A DNA stretch of 64,000 bases from CAVRCA01 sp965218045 (GTDB taxonomy: Bacteria; Pseudomonadota; Alphaproteobacteria; Acetobacterales; Acetobacteraceae). The notes below the pieces were generated by a model that saw nothing but the letters and a program-made list of their open reading frames with translations, was not told the origin of the DNA and ran no database searches. Positions 15,465 through 27,593 of the stretch are shown here, in pieces. The DNA lies in assembly GCA_965218045.1 (NCBI GenBank), contig CBDCJX010000009.1, positions 186,001-250,000 of the forward strand, given 5' to 3'. Made by a program: the position numbers and the translations under genes. Position 1 is the first letter of the stretch. Each line of letters starts with the position of its first letter.

Positions 15465-16051
15465 CCCAGCCTCAGCGTCTCGGCGTGGTCGAGCGGCAAG
15501 GCGAGGTGGGTGGCGGCGATCACCATGCCGCCGCGCGCCCGGTGCGCGGCTAGCAACGTGCCGAGCCGTCCGAGGGCGGCATCGTCGAGGCCAAGCGTCG
15601 GCTCGTCGAGCAGCCAGAGCGGCACGTCCTTGGCAAGCGCGAGACGGCACAGCGCGAGCCGCCGGCGTTGCCCCGCCGACAGCATCCGCGCCGGCAACGA
15701 ACCGAGCGCGTCCAGTCCGAGCGCTTCGAGTGCGACGCCGACATCGCCGCCGCGCGCGAAGAACGCCAGGTTCTCCGCCGCTGTCAGCCCGGGCTTCACC
15801 GCATCCTGGTGGCCGAGATAGGCAAGCCGCCCGGCATGCTGCACGCGGTCGGCCAGGGCCTCCTCCCCATCCCAGGAGAGCGTGCCGGCGGCGGGCCGGA
15901 TCAGGCCGGCAAGCAGCCGCAGCAAGGTCGACTTGCCGGCGCCGTTCGGCCCGACCAAGGTCAGCGCGGCGCCCGGCCGGAGGCGGAACGACAGGTCGCG
16001 GAACACCAGGCGCTCGCCCCGGAACGCCGCCAGCGCCTCTGCCTCGATCAC
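15461..16051 (-). CDS. ccmA: Heme exporter ATP-binding protein CcmA
   Basis: ABC ATPase of the cytochrome c maturation system, 196 residues, which is typical. Walker A is GPNGAGKST at 34-42, the ABC signature is LSAGQRRRLALCR, Walker B is LWLLDEPTLGLD, and the switch histidine sits in ATHLALP. It pairs with CcmB, with which it overlaps by 4 nt. It diverges from the DUF29 gene and lies close to acnA, a gene neighbourhood seen in many Alphaproteobacteria. Confidence 0.95.
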   Translation of the reverse strand: MIEAEALAAFRGERLVFRDLSFRLRPGAALTLVGPNGAGKSTLLRLLAGLIRPAAGTLSWDGEEALADRVQHAGRLAYLGHQDAVKPGLTAAENLAFFARGGDVGVALEALGLDALGSLPARMLSAGQRRRLALCRLALAKDVPLWLLDEPTLGLDDAALGRLGTLLAAHRARGGMVIAATHLALPLDHAETLRLG

Positions 16052-16115
16052 GGTTGACTCGCCCCCTCGGCACAGGACTAGGTGATCGCGGAGCCCCGGT
16101 CCACAGGGAGAACCG

Positions 16116-16571
16116 ATGCCCGACGATCTCTATGAGAGCGACATACTGGTCTGGTCGGAGCGTCAGGCGGCGCTGCTGCGCCGGCTGGCGCGGGGCGAGA
16201 GCCTCGAAGCGCCGGTGGATTGGGACCACGTGATCGAGGAGGTGGCGGACGTGGGGCGGTCCGAGCTGCACGGCTGCGAAAGCTTCCTTCGCCAGTCCCT
16301 GGTGCACCTGCTCAAGCTGCATCGCGAGCCGCATGCTCAAGCCGCCTCGCACTGGCGCGGCGAGATCGTCGGCTTGCTCGCGGAGGCGCGCTCGCGCTTC
16401 TCGCCCTCGATGCGGCAAAGGATTGACCTGGCGAGACTGCATGGACAGGCCGTTCGGCAGGTGCGGGCGGAGCATCCTGGGGTCAGCACGCCCGATCCCT
16501 GTCCCTACGCGCTCGACGACCTGCTGGACGAGGACGCCGAACCCCACGCGCTGGTGGCGCGGCTGGGCTGA
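16116..16571 (+). CDS. DUF29 family protein
   Basis: Soluble protein of 151 residues. The start ATG 16116 follows AGGGAG. It shows the DUF29 pattern: YESDILVWSERQAALLRRL, the conserved DWDHVIEEVADVGRSE motif, then SLVHLLKLHREP and WRGEIVGLL. The family is common in cyanobacteria and proteobacteria, often in several copies, and has no proven function; some members are suspected in toxin-antitoxin or DNA-associated contexts. It sits between the divergent ccmA and acnA, with 85 nt to the acnA start. Confidence 0.87.
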   Translation: MPDDLYESDILVWSERQAALLRRLARGESLEAPVDWDHVIEEVADVGRSELHGCESFLRQSLVHLLKLHREPHAQAASHWRGEIVGLLAEARSRFSPSMRQRIDLARLHGQAVRQVRAEHPGVSTPDPCPYALDDLLDEDAEPHALVARLG

Positions 16572-16656
16572 CCCGGATGTCACCGACCCGCGCAGCGTGG
16601 ACAAGGCGGGGCGGCAGGGTCTAAAGCCGCGTTGCAGCGCACGGATGGAGACCCGC

Positions 16657-19350
<2,694 letters not shown>

Positions 19351-19353
19351 TAT

Positions 19354-20556
19354 TCAGAACCCGGCACCCATCTCCTTCAGTTCGCGGATGAAATCCTCGC
19401 CGTGGACCGAGGTCGGCAGGGCCGCTTCGTTCTCTTCGAACAACACCACCTCGGCGTCGAGCAGCGCGCGGCGTCGCGCGGCGGTGTCCATCGGCAACTC
19501 GCGCATGTGGCGGTCGACGTAGCGGAACCGCTTGTGATCGAAGTAGAACCAGTAGGAGATGTCCGGCGGACAGTCGAGCGCTTCGAGGGTGGTGTTGATG
19601 CCCATCAGGAAGCTGCCGCCGACCTCGGTGATCTTCACCGGCCGGCACTCGCCCGGCGGGCGCTGCGAGTCGTAGTGCAGCACCGGCACCGGATAGTGCG
19701 CGTCGGGATGCGGCAGGTTCATGATGTCGAGCAGGTCGCGGTCGATGGCGGTCGGCCAGTATGAGACCTGCCAGGTGAAAGTGAATTGCGTCAGCGGCGG
19801 CGAGCTATGCTGCTCGTTCGCCGCCTCGACGACATCCTGCGTCGCCAACGCGGCGGCGAGCGAGTTCCAATGGACCCCGCCGCGCGGAAACATGTCGATG
19901 CCGTATTTCTGCCGCGCCGCCGCGAGCGGCGAAGCGCCGTCCACATAGCGAATGCCGTGCTGGCGTAGCATCGCGTCGTAGATCTCGAGCTTTCGCCCCC
20001 GGTCCTCGGCATTGCCGGGGCACTTGTAGCCGGACGGGAGGTATTGCGGGTTCTGCGCCACTTTCGACGGCGTGATGACATAGAGAAACGCCTTGCCCTT
20101 CGCCTCGAAGAAGTCCTGCATCGCGCGTAGCTGCCCGACCCACGCCTCGGCCTTGGGGCGAAAGGTTGCCAGATCACGCGCGCAATACTCATTCAGATAC
20201 GCGATCTCCAGCAGCTCCCGATGACGCCCGATGACGACCCGCTCGTTGCCGGATGTGCCGAGCAGCGTGTAGTAGATCTGGTTCTTCCAATGGATCGCCG
20301 GCTTGAACAGCGGTGACAATATACCGATCTCGCGGGAGAGGGTACGCTGGAACGCGCCGGTGCGCACCGCGTGCCAGGTGAGCGACGGGGCGGCATCATC
20401 GACCAGGCCAGCAATCGTGTTCTTGGTGCGGAAACGCAGCTGCGGGATCAGCTCGCCGACCGTCGTGTTCCAGCCGAGATAGAACCACGGCACGAGCAGC
20501 AGCACGGCGCCGATCGTCACCGGAATGTGGAACGGGTTGAACCAGCGGCGCGTCAT
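19354..20556 (-). CDS. AlgX/AlgJ-like SGNH hydrolase-fold protein (polysaccharide O-acetylation)
   Basis: Protein of 400 residues with one N-terminal membrane anchor (IPVTIGAVLLLVPWFYLGW) and a periplasmic AlgX/AlgJ-type domain. Landmarks include FLYVITPSKVAQNP, the late PRGGVHWN motif with the catalytic-type His, and TEVGGSFLMGINTTLEAL with the likely nucleophile Ser region. Such proteins accept acetyl groups from an MBOAT partner and pass them to an exopolysaccharide or cell-wall glycan. Its ATG overlaps the stop of the upstream MBOAT gene (ATGA), so the two form a pair. The target polymer is unknown, since no glycosyltransferase is nearby. Confidence 0.85.
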   Translation of the reverse strand: MTRRWFNPFHIPVTIGAVLLLVPWFYLGWNTTVGELIPQLRFRTKNTIAGLVDDAAPSLTWHAVRTGAFQRTLSREIGILSPLFKPAIHWKNQIYYTLLGTSGNERVVIGRHRELLEIAYLNEYCARDLATFRPKAEAWVGQLRAMQDFFEAKGKAFLYVITPSKVAQNPQYLPSGYKCPGNAEDRGRKLEIYDAMLRQHGIRYVDGASPLAAARQKYGIDMFPRGGVHWNSLAAALATQDVVEAANEQHSSPPLTQFTFTWQVSYWPTAIDRDLLDIMNLPHPDAHYPVPVLHYDSQRPPGECRPVKITEVGGSFLMGINTTLEALDCPPDISYWFYFDHKRFRYVDRHMRELPMDTAARRRALLDAEVVLFEENEAALPTSVHGEDFIRELKEMGAGF

Positions 20557-21983
20557 CAGAACCTGAAGTAGAGGAACGGCTTGAACGGATCGGCGACCGA
20601 CTTGCCGACAGCGAGCACGAACACCAGGGCCAGCGCGGTCTGCACGACCAACGCATGACGCGGTGTGCCGAAGGCAAGCCGTCGCAGCCAGTCGAAGCCG
20701 GGCACGCGTGGCAAGGCGCAGATCACCGCGGCAGCCACCGCGGCGGTGGTTATGTCCGAGGTGATGAACACGCCCGCGACCCGGCCCGACAACTCGGGTT
20801 GCAGCATCGCCGCGAAGAAGGCGCCGGCCTGCTCCAGAGTGCGGGCGCGGAAGATGGTCCAGCCGATCATGACGACGAGGAAGGTGAGCAGATTGGCCGC
20901 GAGGCGCGGCATCCGGTCGAGCACGCGCAGCAGGAACAGCTTGTCGAGCACCAGGAACAGGCCGTTATAGGCGCCCCAGATGACGTAGGGCCACGCCGCA
21001 CCGTGCCACAGTCCGGACGCGAGAAAGCAGATCCACAGGTTGAGATAGCGCCGCCCCGCCGTGACGCGATTGCCGCCGAGCGGGATGTAGAGGTATTCGC
21101 GTATCCATGTCGCCAGGGAGATGTGCCAGCGGCGCCAGAACTCGGTGATGCTGCACGAGAGATACGGCATGTTGAAGTTCTCGCGCAGGCGGAAGCCGAG
21201 CATCCGAGCGATGCCGATCGCCATGTCCGAGTAGGCGGAGAAATCGAAGTAGATCTGGAACGTGAAGAAGATGACGCCGAGCCAGGCTTCGCTGAAGCCG
21301 ATGCCGTGCGGGTCGGCGGCGAAGATCTTGTCGGCGCCGGTCGCGACGGTATCGGCGATCAGCGTCTTCTTCACCACGCCGAGCATGAAGCGCAAGAACC
21401 CGGCGGAGATGTCCTCCCACCGCGCGGCCGGCATCGCCGCAAGCTGCTCGTCCATCTCGTGATACTTGATGATCGGTCCGGCGAGCAGTTTCGGGAAGAA
21501 GAAGACGTACAGCAGGTAGGTGGCGAAACCCGGAGCGGGTCGGCTGACGCGGCGATGGATGTCGACGAGATAGGTGATCTTCTCGAAGACGATGAACGAC
21601 ACGCCGATCGGCAGGATGATCTCGGGCACCGAGAGCGGCGACATCGCGGTGCCGTGCAACAGCGCGTTGAGGTTCTCGATCAGGAAGCGTGTGTACTTGT
21701 AGTGGAACAGGATGCCGAGATTGGCGACCACGCCAAGTGCAAGCAGCGCGCGCGCCGTGGTCGAGCCTGGCGCAAGACGCGCGATGCGGCGGCCGATCAG
21801 ATGGTCGATGAGCGCGGAGGCGAGCACGATCGGCACGAAGAGCGGCTCGCTCCAGGTGTAGAACAGCACGCTCGCCGCCAGGATCACGGCCAGGCGCACG
21901 CCGCCCCGGTGCGCGAAGGCCAGGTAGACCAGGTAGAACGTCGGAAAGAAAATGAAGAGGAACAGCGGCTCGTAGAACAGCAT
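20556..21983 (-). CDS. MBOAT family O-acyltransferase (AlgI-like)
   Basis: Multi-pass acyltransferase of 475 residues that moves acyl groups across the inner membrane for polysaccharide O-acetylation. It contains a typical AlgI opening (YEPLFLFIFFPTFYLVYLAF), ILPIGVSFIVFEKITYLVD, FFFPKLLAGPI, the FDFSAYSDMAIGIARMLGF block, the FWRRWHISLATWIREYLYIP motif and the catalytic histidine in FLASGLWHGAAW. It is first in a two-gene unit with the AlgJ-like gene. It is divergent from the copper-assembly cluster, with about 100 nt of shared upstream sequence. Confidence 0.94.
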   Translation of the reverse strand: MLFYEPLFLFIFFPTFYLVYLAFAHRGGVRLAVILAASVLFYTWSEPLFVPIVLASALIDHLIGRRIARLAPGSTTARALLALGVVANLGILFHYKYTRFLIENLNALLHGTAMSPLSVPEIILPIGVSFIVFEKITYLVDIHRRVSRPAPGFATYLLYVFFFPKLLAGPIIKYHEMDEQLAAMPAARWEDISAGFLRFMLGVVKKTLIADTVATGADKIFAADPHGIGFSEAWLGVIFFTFQIYFDFSAYSDMAIGIARMLGFRLRENFNMPYLSCSITEFWRRWHISLATWIREYLYIPLGGNRVTAGRRYLNLWICFLASGLWHGAAWPYVIWGAYNGLFLVLDKLFLLRVLDRMPRLAANLLTFLVVMIGWTIFRARTLEQAGAFFAAMLQPELSGRVAGVFITSDITTAAVAAAVICALPRVPGFDWLRRLAFGTPRHALVVQTALALVFVLAVGKSVADPFKPFLYFRF

Positions 21984-22085
21984 CGCATGTGTCTACTCGC
22001 CGCTTCGATGCTCCGGCAAGCGTCCGCGAACGGAGCGCGAATTTCGGCTTGCGCCCCGGACGAAGCGGCGTAGGTTTGCCGCTTC

Positions 22086-22475
22086 ATGCACTCCTCGCCG
22101 CCCGATTCCACGCCTCCGCGGGCCCGCTGGTTCGGCCTTGTGGCCGCGCTGCTCGCAGTCGCCATGCAGCTAGGCACCGCCGCTCGGCTTCCGGCAACGG
22201 CGGCTCCCATCGCGCTTGGGCAGGGCGTGATCTGCCACGTGAGCGGCGACCCGGCCGTGCCGCGCCTGCCCGACTCCGATCGGAATTGCACGCTCTGCCC
22301 GCTATGCTTGGCGCTTGCTCGGCCCGTTGCTAGCCTGCTCAGCCCGCCGCATTCCCCCTTGCCGCTGCCGCCCGTGCTCGGTGTTTGGCAGCCGCACGCT
22401 GACACCGCACCAGCACCGCTGCGGTTGGGGCTGGGGCTACGCCCGCGGTCCCGCGCTCCCCCTCGCCCGGCCTGA
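22086..22475 (+). CDS. DUF2946-like small exported protein
   Basis: Protein of 129 residues with an N-terminal hydrophobic segment (FGLVAALLAVAMQLGTAA). It then has VICHVSG and a Cys cluster CTLCPLCLALA, followed by a Pro/Leu-rich and Arg-rich tail. This pattern fits DUF2946-type proteins, which recur beside copper-handling genes. Its place directly before SCO1 and PCuAC genes supports a metal-related envelope role, though this is inference. The ribosome site is weak. Confidence 0.65.
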   Translation: MHSSPPDSTPPRARWFGLVAALLAVAMQLGTAARLPATAAPIALGQGVICHVSGDPAVPRLPDSDRNCTLCPLCLALARPVASLLSPPHSPLPLPPVLGVWQPHADTAPAPLRLGLGLRPRSRAPPRPA

Positions 22476-22544
22476 GACCGTTACGTCGCGTTGCCGCGTC
22501 GGCAGCGTTCTCGCGGCTTTCGAAACTCGGTGGGCCTGCAAATC

Positions 22545-23144
22545 ATGGCAATTAGCGCAAAGGGACGGCGGCTGCCGCCCTATCTCTTCATCGCTGCCGC
22601 GGTTTTCGCGGTGATCCTCGTCGGCGCCGGGTCGTTGTGGCTCACCGGTGCACAGACGCCCGGCATCGGCGGGCCGTTCCATCTCGTGAACGGTGACGAC
22701 AAGCCGGTCTCGGACAAGGATTTTCGCGGCCGCTACATGCTGGTCTACTTCGGCTACACGTTCTGTCCGGATGTCTGCCCGACCACCTTGAACCAGGTGG
22801 CCGAGGCGATGGACAAGCTGGGTCCGTTGGCGAACAAGGTGCAGCCGATCTTCATCACCGTCGACCCCGCGCGCGATACGCCGGCCGCCGTCAAGCAGTT
22901 CGCCGCCGCGTTCAGCCCACGGCTGCTCGGGCTGACCGGCTCACCCGAGCAGATCGCCCAGGCGGCGAAGGAGTATCGCGTCTATTACGCCGTGCATCGC
23001 AGCGGCGGAGGATCGGGCGACTACACCGTCGACCACAGCTCGATCCTCTACCTCATGGACAAGTCGGGCCGTTTCGTTGCGCCGATCCGCGCCGATGGAT
23101 CGGCAACCGAGATCGCCGACACAATCAAACGTTACCTTTCGTGA
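22545..23144 (+). CDS. SCO1/SenC family copper chaperone
   Basis: Membrane-anchored thioredoxin-fold protein of 199 residues that loads copper into the CuA site of cytochrome oxidase. ATG 22545 is chosen because it precedes the anchor helix (LFIAAAVFAVILVGAGSLW); the open frame begins 18 codons earlier. Copper ligands are C74 and C78 in CPDVCP, and H164 in TVDHSSILYLMD. FITVDPARDTP is another family hallmark. It is followed 11 nt later by the PCuAC chaperone gene, a common functional pairing for CuA assembly. Confidence 0.94.
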   Translation: MAISAKGRRLPPYLFIAAAVFAVILVGAGSLWLTGAQTPGIGGPFHLVNGDDKPVSDKDFRGRYMLVYFGYTFCPDVCPTTLNQVAEAMDKLGPLANKVQPIFITVDPARDTPAAVKQFAAAFSPRLLGLTGSPEQIAQAAKEYRVYYAVHRSGGGSGDYTVDHSSILYLMDKSGRFVAPIRADGSATEIADTIKRYLS

Positions 23145-23155
23145 GGGAACACAAG

Positions 23156-23641
23156 ATGCGCCGCATTGCAATTCTACCGCTGCTGCTTGCCTTGCCAACG
23201 TTCGCCTCGTTCGGCGCCTGGGCCGAATCGGGTCCGATCAAAATCGAGCAGGTTTGGTCACGCGCGGCGCCGCAGGGCCGCACCGGGGTGCTCTATCTCA
23301 CCGCCACCGACAGCGGCGCGCCGGACCGGCTCGTCGGGGTCGATACGTTGGTGGCCGACAAGGTTGAGCTGCACGAGAGCCTGAACGAGAACGGGGTGAT
23401 GAAGATGCGGCCCGTCGATTCGATCCCGGTGGCGCCCGGCAAGCCGCTCGTTCTCAAGCCGGGTGGCTATCACGTCATGCTGATGGGATTGCGTCACACG
23501 CTGAAGAAGGGCGACAGCTTCCCGGTCACCTTGCATTTCGCGCAAGCCGGCGACGTGCCTGCCACCGCGCACGTCGCCGAGGCCGGCGCGGAGATGCCGG
23601 GAATGGGCATGGATCAGACGACTGGCGGGACGCAGCGCTAA
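23156..23641 (+). CDS. PCu(A)C-type periplasmic copper chaperone
   Basis: Exported cupredoxin-like chaperone of 161 residues that delivers Cu(I) to oxidase CuA centres, often with SCO1. The start ATG 23156 follows GAGGGAAC; the signal peptide ends GAWAES. The ligand motif H-X10-M-X21-H-X-M is complete: H73, M84, H106 and M108. The C-terminus is Met/Gly-rich (EMPGMGMD), possibly adding copper-binding capacity. The next gene starts 2 nt after its stop. Confidence 0.94.
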   Translation: MRRIAILPLLLALPTFASFGAWAESGPIKIEQVWSRAAPQGRTGVLYLTATDSGAPDRLVGVDTLVADKVELHESLNENGVMKMRPVDSIPVAPGKPLVLKPGGYHVMLMGLRHTLKKGDSFPVTLHFAQAGDVPATAHVAEAGAEMPGMGMDQTTGGTQR

Positions 23642-23643
23642 GG

Positions 23644-24069
23644 ATGCACCGAGCCCGCTTCTCCACCATCGTCCGCTTCGCCTGCCTGACCGTGGCGGCA
23701 CCACTTTTCGCCTGCGCGCCTCGGCCGGCAACGCAACCGAGCGCGCCGCCGTCTCGCACCTCAAGCATCGACGGCACCTATGCGGGTCTTGCCAACGGCT
23801 CCTGCGGCAGCGGCGAGGAGGCTTTCCTCAGGCTGAGAGACGGGCGCTTCACGTTATCGGTGCCCGCCAGTCTGCACCTCGAAGGCCGCGCCGAGCCCGA
23901 TGGCACCCTCACCGCGGTACACACCGGGGATGATGGGCGCGAGATCAACTTCAACGGCCACATCGCCGATGGCGTGATGCGAGGCGGCAGCTACAACGGA
24001 CACTGCGCCTTCGCCTTCGCGATGACACGCGAGACCCGCCCCGCAATGAGAACGGCGGGGGCGGGGTGA
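23644..24069 (+). CDS. Predicted lipoprotein in the copper cluster
   Basis: Protein of 141 residues with lipobox LFAC (Cys about 24), so probably lipid-anchored. A Pro/Ser linker leads to a small beta-rich domain (IDGTYAGLANGSCGSGEEAF, LRLRDGRFTLSVPA, INFNGHIADGVMRGGSYNGH, CAFAFAM). The two late cysteines could form a disulfide. I do not recognise a named family. It follows the PCuAC gene with a 2-nt gap and is surely in the same operon, but a copper role is inferred from position only. Confidence 0.75.
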   Translation: MHRARFSTIVRFACLTVAAPLFACAPRPATQPSAPPSRTSSIDGTYAGLANGSCGSGEEAFLRLRDGRFTLSVPASLHLEGRAEPDGTLTAVHTGDDGREINFNGHIADGVMRGGSYNGHCAFAFAMTRETRPAMRTAGAG

Positions 24070-24082
24070 TCGTGCCGTGGCG

Positions 24083-24220
24083 TCATGCCTGCGGCGGGTT
24101 TGGCGCTCGCTCCGGTCCCGAGGGAGCGGGCACTTCCTGCGGCGGCTGCGGCACCTCGCTCGGCGGCATCGGCGGATCGGGCGGCAGGTCCGGCTGCTGC
24201 GGACGGGACGGGTCTGACAT
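24083..24220 (-). CDS. Small proline-rich protein (45 aa)
   Basis: Very short gene read directly from the sequence. ATG 24220 is preceded at ideal distance by GAGGAGAA, and the stop is TGA at 24083-24085. The product begins MSDPSRPQQPDLPPDPP and is over one third proline with scattered Glu, Gln and Asp, so it is probably disordered. It starts 11 nt after the stop of the SDR gene and would be its operon partner under the EcfG-type promoter at 25123-25148. Function unknown. The strong ribosome site and operon position are the main support. Confidence 0.72.
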   Translation of the reverse strand: MSDPSRPQQPDLPPDPPMPPSEVPQPPQEVPAPSGPERAPNPPQA

Positions 24221-24231
24221 GGGCGTTCTCC

Positions 24232-25092
<861 letters not shown>

Positions 25093-25122
25093 CACCGCTC
25101 CTCCGCTCGATCAGTCCAGTAG

Positions 25123-25148
25123 AACGGCGCCATGGTGGAGCGCGTTCC
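25123..25148 (-). promoter_or_regulatory. EcfG-type general stress response promoter
   Basis: On the minus strand, GGAAC at 25148-25144 is followed after exactly 17 nt by CGTT at 25126-25123, matching the alphaproteobacterial sigma-EcfG consensus (GGAAC-N16/17-CGTT). The -10 element lies about 30 nt before the SDR start at 25092, leaving a normal short leader. No experimental support. Confidence 0.6.
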
Positions 25149-25301
25149 AGGCTAGCGGGAGGATTTCTTCTGCTCGCCCGCTCAACGAGATTGCGGCCGA
25201 CAGCTATGCTGATCGTTGACTCGCCCCACTTCCGGCCGGCTTAATTCGCGCGCAAAGAGTCGCTCGGAAAGCAGCGGCCAAGCGGAGGGAGAAGAACGAC
25301 C

Positions 25302-26675
25302 ATGCGATCCTTCACTCGGCGCGCTCTCGTCCTTGTCGCGCTGCTCGCGTTGGCGTGGCCGTTCGCGGCGCGCGCCGCCGGGCAGACCGTCGCCGTGTGG
25401 TGGAACCAGGGGTTCTATCAGGCCGAGAACCAGGCGATGGAAGACGCCGTCGCCGCTTGGGAGAAGGCGACCGGCAACAAGGTCGAGCTCACTTTCTACA
25501 ACGGCTCGGATTTGCCCGCCAAAGTCGTCGCCGCGATCACCACGGGCGAGGTTCCCGACGTGATCTACGCCGATACCGGCGACTTCCTGCTGATCCCGCA
25601 GAATGCCTGGAAGGACAAGCTGGTGGACGTCTCGGACGTCGTTGCCAGCCAGCAGAGCGAATACAACCCGGCGGCGCTGGAGGCCGGGCGCTACTACAAC
25701 AACGTGCTGCACAAGCGCAGCTACTACGGTGTGCCGCTGAAGCAGCAGGCGCTGCACATCGAGGTCTGGAAGCCGCTGGTCGAGGCTGCCGGCTACAGCA
25801 TGGCGGACATCCCGAAGCAGTGGGAGGCGTATTTCGACTTCTTCGAGGAGGCGCAGAAGAAGCTGCGCGCCAAGCGTCAGCGCGTGTACGGGCTCGGCTA
25901 CTCGCTGGCGACCAAGGACACCGACAGCACCTACCTGTTCAACCAGTTCCTCGTCGCCTATGGCGGCGCCGGGTTGGTGACGCCGGATGGCAAGTTGCAC
26001 GCCGACGATCCGAAGGTGCGCGAGGCCGCGATCAAGGCGCTGACCAAGCTCACCACGCCGTACAAGGAAGGGTTTGTTCCACCGGGAGCGATCAACTGGG
26101 GCGACCCGGACAACAACAACGCTTTCTACGCCAAGCAGATCGTGATGACGCCGAACGCGACCATCTCGATCGCGGTGGCGCAGATGGAAAAGACCGAGCA
26201 ATACATGAAGGAGATCGTCACCCAGCAACTGCCGCTGGGACCTGATGGCAAGAAGGTGACGAGCCTGGTCGCGGTCAAGCAAGCCTTCATCCCCAAAGGT
26301 GCGAAGAACGTCGACGGCGCGAAGAACTTCCTCAAGGCGTTCATCGACCCGAAGAACCTGGACAACTACCTCAAGCAGGCGCGCGGCCGCTGGGCGCCGG
26401 TGATGCCCTCGATCGTCAAGAACGATCCGTACTGGCTCGATCCGGCGGACCCGCATCGTTCGGTGTCGGTCGGCCAGCAAGTAGGCGACGGCGTATCGAT
26501 CATGCCGTGGTTCATGTCGTACAACCCGGCCTATGCGGACGTGAACGCCGAACAGGTCTGGGGCAAGGCGGAGGCCAATGTGATGACCGGCGGCATGGCG
26601 GTCGACAAGGCGGTCGATCAGGCGCTCGAGCAGATCAAGGCGGATTTCGCCAAGTATCCCGTGCCGACCGAGTAG
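25302..26675 (+). CDS. Extracellular sugar-binding protein of an ABC transporter
   Basis: Periplasmic solute-binding protein of family 1 (MalE/UgpB-like), 457 residues. The signal peptide ends ARAAG. The mature protein has VAVWWNQGFYQAENQAMEDA, GEVPDVIYADTGDF, GVPLKQQALHIEVWK, IPKQWEAYFDFFEEAQKKL and GKKVTSLVAVKQAFIPKGAKN. It delivers a carbohydrate or polyol to the two permeases that follow. The start is ATG 25302, 15 nt after a GGAGGGAG sequence. The ligand cannot be assigned. Confidence 0.93.
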   Translation: MRSFTRRALVLVALLALAWPFAARAAGQTVAVWWNQGFYQAENQAMEDAVAAWEKATGNKVELTFYNGSDLPAKVVAAITTGEVPDVIYADTGDFLLIPQNAWKDKLVDVSDVVASQQSEYNPAALEAGRYYNNVLHKRSYYGVPLKQQALHIEVWKPLVEAAGYSMADIPKQWEAYFDFFEEAQKKLRAKRQRVYGLGYSLATKDTDSTYLFNQFLVAYGGAGLVTPDGKLHADDPKVREAAIKALTKLTTPYKEGFVPPGAINWGDPDNNNAFYAKQIVMTPNATISIAVAQMEKTEQYMKEIVTQQLPLGPDGKKVTSLVAVKQAFIPKGAKNVDGAKNFLKAFIDPKNLDNYLKQARGRWAPVMPSIVKNDPYWLDPADPHRSVSVGQQVGDGVSIMPWFMSYNPAYADVNAEQVWGKAEANVMTGGMAVDKAVDQALEQIKADFAKYPVPTE

Positions 26676-26681
26676 CGCCCG

Positions 26682-27593
26682 GTGCCCGAGGCTCCCGCGC
26701 TCGACGCCGCCGCCGCAACCTCGTTGCGGTCGCGGCGAACGACCCGCCTCGTGGCGCTGCCGGGCGCCGACACGGCCTGGGCCGTGGCGTTCGTGCTGCC
26801 CTATATCGCCGTGTTCGTGCTGTTCGTGGTCTACCCGGTCGGCTACGGGCTGTGGCTCGGCAGTGATCCGCGCAGCTACGCGCGGCTGTTCGCCGATCCG
26901 ATCTATGTCGAGACGGTGATCAACACCGTGATCTTTCTCGCACTCGGCGTGAACATAAAGCTGTTCCTCGCCCTGCTGCTCTCCGGCTTCTTCATTCGTC
27001 CGGGCTGGTGGATGCGCGCCTTGATGCTGGTGTTCATCCTGCCTTGGGCGGTGCCGGCGATCCCGACATTCATCTCCTGGCACTGGATGCTGAACGGCCA
27101 ATGGGGGCTGATCAACAACGTGATCTGGGACCTGTTCCAGACCGACGGGCCGCCTTGGCTCGACCAGTCGACCTTCGCGATGGGTTCGGTGATTGCCGCC
27201 TATATCTGGAAATGGCTGCCGTTCTGGACCGTCATCCTGCTGGCCGGGCGCATGGCGATTCCGAAGGAGCTCTACGAGGCCGCCGAGGTCGATGGCGCCA
27301 CCGGCCTGCGCCGGTTCCTGCACATCACCTTCCCGCTGCTCGCCAATCTGTATCTGGTCTGCACCCTGCTTTCGACGATCTGGACCCTTGGGGACTTCAA
27401 CTCGGTGCATTTCGTCTCGGGCGGCGGCCCGGCCTTGCAGACGCACGTGCTGGCGACACTCGGTATCCGCGATGCGTTCGAGCTGGGTGACCCGGGCCTC
27501 GGCATGGCGGCGGTGATCTCGGCGCTGCCGTTGCTCATTCCGCTGGTGATCGTGCTGATGCGGCGGCTCTCCACCGGCGAGGTGCGGCTGTGA
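26682..27593 (+). CDS. Sugar ABC transporter permease (MalF/UgpA-like)
   Basis: Inner-membrane permease of 303 residues with six transmembrane helices. It starts at GTG 26682, 6 nt after the binding-protein stop. The EAA loop that contacts the ATPase is visible as ELYEAAEVDGATGLRRFLHITFPLL. Other helices include FVLPYIAVFVLFVVYPVGYG and LMLVFILPWAVPAIPTFISW. It forms a heterodimer with the next gene product, whose GTG start overlaps its stop. Confidence 0.94.
   Translation: MPEAPALDAAAATSLRSRRTTRLVALPGADTAWAVAFVLPYIAVFVLFVVYPVGYGLWLGSDPRSYARLFADPIYVETVINTVIFLALGVNIKLFLALLLSGFFIRPGWWMRALMLVFILPWAVPAIPTFISWHWMLNGQWGLINNVIWDLFQTDGPPWLDQSTFAMGSVIAAYIWKWLPFWTVILLAGRMAIPKELYEAAEVDGATGLRRFLHITFPLLANLYLVCTLLSTIWTLGDFNSVHFVSGGGPALQTHVLATLGIRDAFELGDPGLGMAAVISALPLLIPLVIVLMRRLSTGEVRL

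Noticed and set aside
16333..16656. N-terminal extension of aconitase by 108 codons
   Set aside because: It overlaps the DUF29 gene in another frame; the ribosome site and family length support ATG 16657.
25182..27446. 754-codon minus-strand open frame across the sugar transporter
   Set aside because: It is a shadow of the binding-protein and permease genes; composition is His/Arg/Asp-rich with no domains.
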